In this document: positions 7,818 to 15,000 of the stretch, piece by piece
How the letters are laid out: each line of letters opens with the position of its first letter
How positions within the stretch are numbered: the stretch's first letter is position 1
IMG/VR virus record: IMGVR_UViG_3300020710_000035
Location: 1-23,400 of that record
Reading direction: 5' to 3' (one strand)
Length of the DNA: 23,400 bases
DNA from: a virus
Made by a program: the position numbers and the translations under genes
The notes under the pieces: generated by a model
Databases searched by the model: none
Told to the model about the DNA's origin: nothing
What the model saw: only the letters and a program-made list of their open reading frames with translations

Positions 7818-9040
7818 TGCCATTTAGTCTTGTCGCAGGGGTCATCGGGGATGCAATCGGTGCCATAGGAAGCGTCGCCGGCGTTATCGGTGACGCCGTA
7901 GTAAGCGGCGTCGGCGCTATCGCTGACGCCGTAGTAAGCGGCGCCACCGCTGTCGGTGACGCCATTGGGATTGGCACCACCGCTGGCGGTGACGCCATGG
8001 GGATTGGCGGTGATGTTGCCAATGCCGAAAAAGGGGCCTTGGCTGGAGCGGGAACGGCCGGAGCGGGAACGGCCGGAGCGGCCGGATCGGTCGGAGCGGC
8101 CGGAGAGGCCGGAGCGGCCGGAGCGGCCGGAGCGGAAACGGCGGCCACTCCGGCTTTGGCGCCCGGTGCGGTCCAGGCTGGGGAAAACGCTGGTGGTTTG
8201 GCATCAACAAACGCCGCTCTGACTAAAGATGCAACCATAAACGCCGCTGGCGCGGGCACAGCGGATGCTGGCGCAAGCACGGCGGATGCTGGCGCAGGAG
8301 GCGCCGACTTGGGAAATGCGGCAAAAGTTGCTGGAGGCAAGGCCGCTCCTGGAGCAGGAGGAATTCTCGGTACGGGGATCTCCTCGACTCAGGGCTCTCT
8401 TTTGCTTGGAGCACTTGCCGCGGGAGGTAAGATGCTCACGGGATCCGGGGCGGCACCCGCGCAGGTCGGTCCTTCGTCCGTGAACAACGGTCCGTACTGG
8501 AACGCCCCCCTGAACACTAACGCTCCCGGTCGGACGGCCGTGAACCCGTTCGCTTCGCAAGGCTCAAGCGCTTCCGCCCCACCCCAGGCCCCACCCCAGA
8601 CCCCATCCCAATCTGTGCCGTCTTCTCAGCCGAGTAATTATTGGACATACGGGGGGCCTGAGCAGACTTTTTTTCAAGGGAATTCCCTTACGAGCACGGG
8701 GTGGCCTGGACAGGTGGCACCCACCCAAACGCCAACACAGATGCCATCCAGTTCGACCCCAGCCAATCCGACAGGATTGGCTCGCGGCGGCGCCTTGAAC
8801 CGCAACTTGGAGTTTCGGACCGGTAGCGGCAATCATCGGGTGATGGGACCTGGAACGGAAACCAGCGACTCAATTCCCGCCATGCTGTCGAACCACGAGT
8901 ACGTTCTGGATGCACAGGACATGCGTGAGATTGGTGGCGGCGATCCCGTTCGTGGCGCCGATCGGCTTGACCGGGACCGACGCAAGCTGGCTCGCGGCCG
9001 CGGCGTGTTGGCTCAATTCGCCAGCAACGGGAGGGCCTAA
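7817..9040 (+). CDS. Gly/Ala-rich virion protein, probably internal or ejected (407 residues)
   Basis: ATG 7817 overlaps the cupin stop by one base (TGATG) and follows AAGGAG (7804-7809) by seven bases. The N-terminal 65 residues form a hydrophobic Gly/Ala segment with 11-residue repeats (units such as VGAIADAVVSG and ATAVGDAIGIG). A Gly/Ala tract encoded by a 9-base tandem repeat follows, then a Pro/Gln-rich part containing YGGPEQTFFQGNSL. The C-terminus has RGGALNR, then GPGTETSDSIPAMLSNHEYV and DAQDM, a module I know from the ends of many phage virion proteins. Composition and place before a giant injected-type protein suggest a capsid-internal or ejection protein. That role is inference. 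Confidence 0.65.
   Translation: MPFSLVAGVIGDAIGAIGSVAGVIGDAVVSGVGAIADAVVSGATAVGDAIGIGTTAGGDAMGIGGDVANAEKGALAGAGTAGAGTAGAAGSVGAAGEAGAAGAAGAETAATPALAPGAVQAGENAGGLASTNAALTKDATINAAGAGTADAGASTADAGAGGADLGNAAKVAGGKAAPGAGGILGTGISSTQGSLLLGALAAGGKMLTGSGAAPAQVGPSSVNNGPYWNAPLNTNAPGRTAVNPFASQGSSASAPPQAPPQTPSQSVPSSQPSNYWTYGGPEQTFFQGNSLTSTGWPGQVAPTQTPTQMPSSSTPANPTGLARGGALNRNLEFRTGSGNHRVMGPGTETSDSIPAMLSNHEYVLDAQDMREIGGGDPVRGADRLDRDRRKLARGRGVLAQFASNGRA
7891..7943 (+). repeat. 20-base direct repeat, period 33, encoding 11-residue units
   Basis: The 20-base word TGACGCCGTAGTAAGCGGCG occurs at 7891-7910 and again, identical, at 7924-7943, a 33-base (11-codon) period in frame with the gene. Weaker units of the same length continue downstream to about 8013. 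Confidence 0.8.
8045..8140 (+). repeat. Gly/Ala minisatellite built on GGAGCGGCC
   Basis: The stretch is a run of 9- and 15-base units based on GGAGCGGCC and GGAGCGGGAACGGCC, coding for Gly-Ala-Ala and Gly-Ala-Gly-Thr-Ala. Units are in frame, so copy-number change would lengthen or shorten the linker without a frameshift. Confidence 0.75.
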
Positions 9041-9639
9041 TGCCGTTCGCAGACCTTCAATTTCTTCAGCAGATGCAAGCGCTCGGTCCTTCGCCGACGC
9101 TGGGATCTGGTGGGACAAGCGGAAGCAGCAACTCTCCGGCGCCGGGTCGCGTTTTGCTTTCGCCGTTGCTGGGATCTGGTGGGACAAGCGGAAGCAGCAA
9201 CTCTCCGGCGCCGGGTCGCGTTTTGGGTCCAATTATGGACTCGACGTCGGCGCCCAGTTCAGCGCCTGGCTCAGTAATGGGATCGACGCCGACCCCACCA
9301 TATGCGGCGTTTCAAATCCCCCCCCTCCATCCGTTTCAGCCATCTTCGGTCGCGCCTGTTTCGCTGCCATACTCTCAGTATGGAGGCCCGGAACAGACGT
9401 ATTTCCAAGGGAACACGCTACAAAATTTCGGGTGGGCCGGCCCTATCAATACAGCAAATCAAGCCGCCGCCGCCGCTGCCGCTGCGTCCACTCTACCGGC
9501 CTCTACGACCGCAGACGCTTCGACCACAGACCCCTCGACGCTGATCAACAATAGCGGAGGAGCAAAGAGTGGCGGCAGAATTACGCCGAAACGCCACCTT
9601 GGCGCGCTGAACGCTATGGCTAAAATGAGGGGGGTATAA
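9040..9639 (+). CDS. Virion-associated low-complexity protein (199 residues)
   Basis: ATG 9040 shares one base with the previous stop, and GGGAGGG (9029-9035) lies four bases upstream. The N-terminus (FADLQFLQQMQAL) is followed by a perfect-looking 23-residue tandem duplication containing GSGGTSGSSNSPAPGRV, encoded by a 69-base DNA duplication. Residues about 114-127 read YGGPEQTYFQGNTL, a diverged copy of a motif in the preceding gene. An Ala tract and a basic end (GGRITPKRHLGALNAMAKM) close the protein. It shares motif and style with its neighbour, so it is probably a partner or paralogue of the preceding virion protein. No enzymatic motif is present. Confidence 0.6.
   Translation: MPFADLQFLQQMQALGPSPTLGSGGTSGSSNSPAPGRVLLSPLLGSGGTSGSSNSPAPGRVLGPIMDSTSAPSSAPGSVMGSTPTPPYAAFQIPPLHPFQPSSVAPVSLPYSQYGGPEQTYFQGNTLQNFGWAGPINTANQAAAAAAAASTLPASTTADASTTDPSTLINNSGGAKSGGRITPKRHLGALNAMAKMRGV
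9090..9227 (+). repeat. 69-base tandem duplication
   Basis: Copy 1 lies at about 9090-9158 and copy 2 at about 9159-9227. A 58-base core (9099-9156 and 9168-9225) reads identical by eye, and the short flank differs at two bases. The period is 23 codons, so the reading frame is kept. The near-identity points to a recent event. Confidence 0.9.
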
Positions 9640-10622
9640 TGTCGGGAGCGGTTTCGAGCCTGTTCAGCAGTAGCGTTGCTCCGCCGGTTCCCACCAGCTC
9701 GGATACCAGCACGACGAACCCGCTATGGTACCAGCAGTACCTTTACAACCTCTCGAACGCCGCGACGAATGTCGCTGGCCAAACCTACGCGCCATTCCCT
9801 GGCCAGCAGGTTGCCGCACCTTCCGCCGACACTCAGCAGTCTTGGCAGATGGCGACGAACAACGTCGGCAACTATATGCCGGCGCTTAACGCAGCGGCAG
9901 GCATGACGAGCGCGTCGGCGGCTCCAATCGGGGCATCTCAGATCAACCAGTACATGTCGCCCTACACCAGCGATGTGGTTCAAGGCCTTCAGACGGCGGC
10001 AAACAAAAACCTCTTCGAGAACCAGCTTCCGCAGATACAAAGCCAATTCGTCAGCGCGGGGCAGGCGGCGTCGCCGCAGCAAGCGCAGCAGTACAACAAC
10101 GCGCTCTACCAGTCGAACCAGGCGCTCGATCAGGCAACATCCTCGGCCCTTCAGAGCGGCTACACGGGGGCATTGAACACAGCCCTTCAGGAGCAAACCA
10201 ATACACGCGCGGCGGGCGCTCAGATGGGAACGCTTGGCAGCGAGACTCAACAACTTGGTGCTGCGGACATCGGCGCCGTCGCAGCCGCCGGGCAGTCTCA
10301 GGACACGATCAACCAGGCGAATATTAATGCCGCCATGAACAACTTCAACACGCAGCAAAACTGGCCGTACCAGAATTTGGCGTACGCGAGCAACATTATC
10401 CGGGGCCAGAACATTCCGACGAACACGCAGCAGGTCGGGACGACGTTCGCGCCAGCGTCCGCCTACTCGTCCTCCCCGCTTTCGACGTTCGTCGGCACGG
10501 CTTTGGGCGCCAACGCACTTTTCGGTGGGAGCGGATCCTCGGCGACAAGCTTGCGAGATGGCGGGCGGGTACGTCGCCGTAGCGGCGGCGGCGCGCTTCG
10601 GCGTCACGCCATGGCGGCTTGA
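9639..10622 (+). CDS. Gln/Asn/Ala-rich helical virion protein, probably ejected (327 residues)
   Basis: ATG 9639 shares one base with the previous TAA and follows AGGGGGG (9628-9634) by four bases. The N-terminus has PLWYQQYLYNLSNAATNVA and YAPFPGQQVA. The centre (INQYMSPYTSDVVQGLQTAA, NQLPQIQSQFVSAGQ, AQQYNNALYQSNQALDQAT, then DTINQANINAAMNNF and NWPYQNLAY) is helical and rich in Gln, Asn and Ala. I recognise this pattern from putative internal or DNA-transfer proteins of podovirus-like phages. The end is basic and Gly-rich (DGGRVRRRSGGGALRRHAMAA). Its place between low-complexity virion genes and the giant gene suggests it leaves the capsid with the DNA; that is inference. Confidence 0.65.
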   Translation: MSGAVSSLFSSSVAPPVPTSSDTSTTNPLWYQQYLYNLSNAATNVAGQTYAPFPGQQVAAPSADTQQSWQMATNNVGNYMPALNAAAGMTSASAAPIGASQINQYMSPYTSDVVQGLQTAANKNLFENQLPQIQSQFVSAGQAASPQQAQQYNNALYQSNQALDQATSSALQSGYTGALNTALQEQTNTRAAGAQMGTLGSETQQLGAADIGAVAAAGQSQDTINQANINAAMNNFNTQQNWPYQNLAYASNIIRGQNIPTNTQQVGTTFAPASAYSSSPLSTFVGTALGANALFGGSGSSATSLRDGGRVRRRSGGGALRRHAMAA

Positions 10623-10625
10623 CCC

Positions 10626-12002
10626 ATGGTGGGGGCGCTTTCCTATCAGGCGGCACGACAGCCGGATATGCGCGGCGTTCCAGCGCTTCGTCGCTACGCC
10701 AATGGAGGCGACGTCACCGCTGCCGCACCGACAAACGTCTCCGACAACGGTACGAATTCGCGCGGTGCGCTGGCCTTGATCGCGGGCGAAGATCCTAACC
10801 CAGATGTGACGGAGCGCGTCCGCGCTCTTCGCGACGCTCGGGCGATCCTCGCCGCTGGCAACGACCGCCAGCCGCTTGCAGCGGCCAATCCTTTGAATGG
10901 CCCTTCGCAAGATTTACCCCTTCCCGTGCCGCCGATGCCGCCGCAGGAAGTTCCGCCCCTTGCCTCATCGGACCAGGCATCTCCGCAGGGGCCGTCGAAT
11001 ATGGGTGCGCCACCGTATTTGCCCTCCGGGCAGGGCGCGGGCGGCGGAGGCGACGACGTGGGCGGCGCGGGCGGCGGAGGCGGCGGCGTGGGCGGCGCGG
11101 GCGGCGGAGGCGGCGGCGTGGGCGGCGGAGGCGCGGGCGGCGGCGGAGGGGGCGGCGGGGGCGGCAACGACCTTCCGACCGTAAATGTCCCGCTGCTGAA
11201 ATTCGCGGCGGGTATGCTGAAGGGCGGACATTCTGGCGGCTTCGGAGCAGACCTCGGTTCCGGTTTCGAGGAAGCTGGAACAGCTTTGCAACAGCAGCGG
11301 CAATTGGAAGAAAATGCCCTGCTACGGAAGGCGCAGATGGCGAACACTGCGGCGTATCAGCAGGGTGTACTGGCCGTCCGCAATCAACATGAGGACAGCT
11401 ACGCGCAAGGGGTCCTGGCGCGCGCATCGGCGCAAATGGCTTCGGCGGCGTTAATGCAGGCGCGCGCCGCGATGGTGGGCGCCCATCAGCCGACGGAAGG
11501 CAGCCTTTTGTCTGCTGCCGTCAGCGGCCTTATCAACAGCGGACAGATCAATCCAGAGACCGGTCAGCCGTGGAACGCGACCGACGCCTTTGTTCACATC
11601 CGCCGGCAGATGGGCGGCGTCGATGATCGGTGGGATTTGGGCAATCGCCGTCTCGACGCGCAGACCGATTATCGGCAGTGGATGCAGGCCAACAAAGTCA
11701 CGGATGAGGAAATGCAACAAGCCCTTAGGCTCAAGGGGCAGAGCGAGAGAATGGATCCTCTCGGCAAGCCGATTGGGACGCCGCTCAGCATCGATGACGC
11801 GTTGGCGAAAGTTCGAGGGCTTCGAAGCAGCGGCAGCGGTTCCCAGCCCGTGCCGTCAGGTGCAGGACAGCCTCCGGCTTCCGCGCCGGTCGGAGCGACC
11901 CCACCGGGACTTCCGGCCGGAGCAAAAAAGGCGCCAGACGGAAATTGGTACGTTCCTGACCCGAACGGCGGATGGCTTCGGGCTGTTCGTGGAGGTCAGT
12001 AG
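10626..12002 (+). CDS. Virion protein with polyglycine linker and coiled coil, probably ejected (458 residues)
   Basis: ATG 10626 is three bases after the previous stop. The N-terminus has RQPDMRGVPALRRYANGG, a basic Gly-rich module similar to the ends of the preceding proteins. A Pro-rich part and a polyglycine tract follow (residues about 139-181), encoded by 30-base repeats. From about residue 215 the protein is helical, with a likely coiled coil (GTALQQQRQLEENALLRKAQ to SAALMQARAAMVG). The C-terminus ends with APDGNWYVPDPNGGW, a small Trp-containing motif. The TAG stop overlaps the GTG start of the giant gene. Function is inferred only from neighbourhood: an ejection or internal protein that may act with the giant protein. 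Confidence 0.65.
   Translation: MVGALSYQAARQPDMRGVPALRRYANGGDVTAAAPTNVSDNGTNSRGALALIAGEDPNPDVTERVRALRDARAILAAGNDRQPLAAANPLNGPSQDLPLPVPPMPPQEVPPLASSDQASPQGPSNMGAPPYLPSGQGAGGGGDDVGGAGGGGGGVGGAGGGGGGVGGGGAGGGGGGGGGGNDLPTVNVPLLKFAAGMLKGGHSGGFGADLGSGFEEAGTALQQQRQLEENALLRKAQMANTAAYQQGVLAVRNQHEDSYAQGVLARASAQMASAALMQARAAMVGAHQPTEGSLLSAAVSGLINSGQINPETGQPWNATDAFVHIRRQMGGVDDRWDLGNRRLDAQTDYRQWMQANKVTDEEMQQALRLKGQSERMDPLGKPIGTPLSIDDALAKVRGLRSSGSGSQPVPSGAGQPPASAPVGATPPGLPAGAKKAPDGNWYVPDPNGGWLRAVRGGQ
11041..11130 (+). repeat. Three 30-base GC-rich repeats encoding polyglycine
   Basis: Units at 11041-11070, 11071-11100 and 11101-11130 begin GCGGCGGAGGCG and keep the frame (ten codons, mostly Gly with one Val and one Ala). 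Degenerate G-rich sequence continues to about 11165 and includes two runs of five G (11148-11152 and 11157-11161). Confidence 0.85.
11991..11996 (+). promoter_or_regulatory. Shine-Dalgarno deciding the GTG start of the giant gene
   Basis: GGAGGT lies five bases before GTG 12002. The alternative in-frame ATG at 11972 would need a 31-base overlap with the previous gene. The GTG gives the one-base TAGTG overlap typical of this operon and is preferred. Confidence 0.7.
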
Positions 12003-15000
12003 TGGATGGCGGATGGACCCTGGAGCCTGTGGAGGGAGACCCCTTTGCGGCGCCCCCGCCGGCCGCGGCAACAGCGGCAACTGCGCCATCCTGGTCGTTT
12101 CAACCGGTCGACGGCGATCCCTTCGCGCAAGAAGAGCATCCGACCAACGGCAGGAAACCTCCTCTCGCCTCGCTGGATACCGGCCAGGATGCCGGACGCC
12201 CAGCATCTACGTCCCCGTCTTTAGGCACGACAGGCGACGCCTACATAGACGCGCTTATGGGGAAAAATGCTCCCGACAATGGCGAGCTTGGTCCCCCCGA
12301 CAGAGCCAAAGAGCCTCTCCCAGAAGGCTATGTCGGCGAAGGGAGGCCCTATCAACCCGGCTGGTCAAGCAATAGCTTTTTCGACCCGGACCGGCCGACT
12401 CGGTTCACGCCCATCGGCGAGCCTGTAGTGCCAGGCCGGAAATCACCGCCCGCAGCCTTGGATAAGGGCACGCCGATCGGCGAGCGTGTCTCGGCGGTCG
12501 ATGAGTGGGGGAACCCGGTCGACAACGGGCCGCCGCGTTATCAGGACTTGGCGGACATCCCCGGCTACATCAATGAGGCGGGGCAAGCGGTAACGGCCAC
12601 GGGTGCTGCGATCTCCGGTTTTGGAGATGTAGCGAGGTATGGACCCCTCCAAGGGGCCTCCCACCTTTTGTCCGTCATGAACGCCATCGACCAAGGCGAC
12701 GATCCGCAAGTGGCGATGCGCCAGTTAAGCACGCCGGAACGGTTTATGCTCGGGCAATACCCCGGCCTATCGCCAGAGGACCGGAAGGCATTTCGGTCCC
12801 AACTCCAGTCAGGGATGGCGGAGGCTGTGGCCGCGCCACCGAACGCAGCGCAGCGCCTCGGCTCCAAGATCGAGGAATACGGGAAGCGGACGTTCCCACT
12901 ACCAGAGGATCCGACTTTCGGACAGAAAGTTGTCGGCGGTGTGTCTTCCATGATCCCGATGGTCGCCGCGGGAATGATAGGCGGGACGCTCGGCGGTCCT
13001 GGCGGCGCGATGGCTGCGACGCTGCCTGTCATCGGCGCTCAATCCTACCACGATACGTTAAGCGAGGCGCTGTCCAAAGGGATGACGCCCACCGACGCAT
13101 CGCGGGCTGCGGGTGTGTCCGCTCTCACTCAGATGGGGATTATGGCGCTGCCCATTGGGCGGGCTATTGAGATGACGCCGAGTCTGGCTCCCGGTCTGTT
13201 GAATGCGCTACTCGACCTATCGAAACGGGGGGCGGAGTTTGGCTCCTTCAATGCGTTGGCCACTTTCGCAGGGAACTTTGTGGACCGCGCTACAGGAATC
13301 GACCCCGACCGGTCGTTGATGCAAGGCGTGCCGGAGGCCGCCGCCGTCGGTATTGTAACCGGCGCTGGAATGGGTGTGCCGGGCGCGACCCATACTGTCC
13401 CGCACCTCGCCGACCGCCTGTTCGAACCGTTTCCGCCGACTGCTTCCGACCGCTTCCGGGACAACGTGCTTGGAACGCAGCAAGCGGCTACCCCGGCGTT
13501 CAACGCGGTGGACCTGCAGCCGGGCGCCGGGGTGCCGGCAACGGTCACGGGTCCGCTGGCCGATGCGATCACCGCACAGATGCGGTACGCCGGGCTGCCG
13601 CCGAGCGTCGGCGTCAAGCTGGTGAACCAGATCGCTGGCGGTGATGCGGATTCCAGTTATGCACGCGGTGTGGTCACGGTGGCGATGGACACCCCGCCCG
13701 ATCAGGTTCCCATCAAAGTCCACCACGAGACGATACACGCATTGCTCGATCCCGACCTCGGTTTGCTGAACGACCAGGATCGACAGACGCTTTATCGGGC
13801 GGCGGACAACTGGTTGAACGTCATCGATCCTGGCGAGACGGTGCCCCGCCGCCGCCTGCTCGCCGATATGTACGGGGTTGGGCCCGCTTCTTCCATTGTG
13901 CGGGAGGAAGGCGTTGCCCGTATGTCCGAGGCCGCGTTGCTTAATGGGATGACACCCCGCTCGCCGATCGGGGCTGCCGCGGCGAAGATCGGCAACTTTG
14001 TGACCAGCCTCGGTCAGGGCTTGCGCGGTCAGGGCTTCCGCACGGCGGACGACGTATTCAACGGCTTGATGGGCGGGGATCGCGCGGAGCCGGCGGCCGA
14101 AGCTGGAGGGACCAGTTCGTATGCGCCGCCTCAGCCCGTGGCGCCTCCATCCGCAGCTCGGCCGCCGTCTCCCGCCACTCCGCCACCCGAGGGCGAAGCA
14201 GGCGCCCCCACGCCAGCCGGTCGCGTTACGATAGCCCAAGTGCAGCGCCGCGATGGAGTCGGCGCCGTGGAGGCCCAGCGCCGTGCGGCCGAAGAAAATG
14301 CCAAGCGGTCGGGATCTCCGCAAACAACCGAACCCGCGCTTGAGCCACTGGCAGAAGATCCAGCCGCCATCGAACGGGAGCTGATCTCTGGGCTTCCACC
14401 GCTGCCTCCAAAGATGGCAACGACGCCAGAGCCGCAGGCCGACATTGAGGCGCAAATCCGCGCGATGACGGACCCGAACAACCCCAAGGACACGGTATTC
14501 CTGGCGCGGGGGACGGCGGTGCCGGAATCGGCCAATGCACCGGGCGTCCTGGCCTATGAACGGCCAGAAGGGACTCTGCTGACGACGGATGTCCGCAAAG
14601 CGCGAACGTTCGCGGACGCCCGCTCGGTCGATGACACCCTAATGGCGCGGCTGCTTGGTTACCCTGAGACGAAAAGCGACGTGCTGGCGACAGGGGCACC
14701 GCACGTCGTCCAGGGGCGCGACGCCGCCGGCAACGTGGTGGTGGAAACGCTGGCAAGCCCTGCTGGGCTGCCGGCGGCAGAAGAGATGGCGCGGGCGCAA
14801 GCGCCAGTGGTCGAGGTCGTCACGCCCGATGCCGCGCAGGCGGAGCGGACGGAAAAGGTCGCGGCCGAGGCTGCGCCGGCAGGTGCGGCACTGGCCGAAA
14901 ACCCGATCGTCGAGCATGTGACGAAGAAGGGGAAGACGCTGCGCGGCACGATCCGCACCGACCTGACGCGGGACGAAGCGAAGGCGATCGACCCTTACAG

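Noticed and set aside
8045-8140. Regular repeats as a CRISPR-like array
   Set aside because: Units are 9-15 bases, contiguous and in frame, with no spacers; it is a coding minisatellite.
8676-8689. Perfect 14-base palindrome AAGGGAATTCCCTT
   Set aside because: It lies inside a coding motif, and about one such palindrome is expected by chance in a window this long.
9723-10910. Long open frame on the - strand (395 codons)
   Set aside because: Arg/Val-rich shadow of the + strand virion genes. It crosses the boundary between two supported genes and has no recognisable motif.
10694-11347. Poly-proline open frame on the - strand
   Set aside because: It is the complement of the polyglycine repeats; low complexity only.
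11972-12001. ATG 11972 as start of the giant gene
   Set aside because: It would add ten residues read from the end of the previous gene. GTG 12002 has GGAGGT at proper distance and a one-base overlap.
13217-14455. 412-codon open frame on the - strand over the zincin and linker
   Set aside because: Arg/Gly/His-rich product without motifs; it runs across the HExxH coding part and is best explained as a mirror of GC-rich codons.
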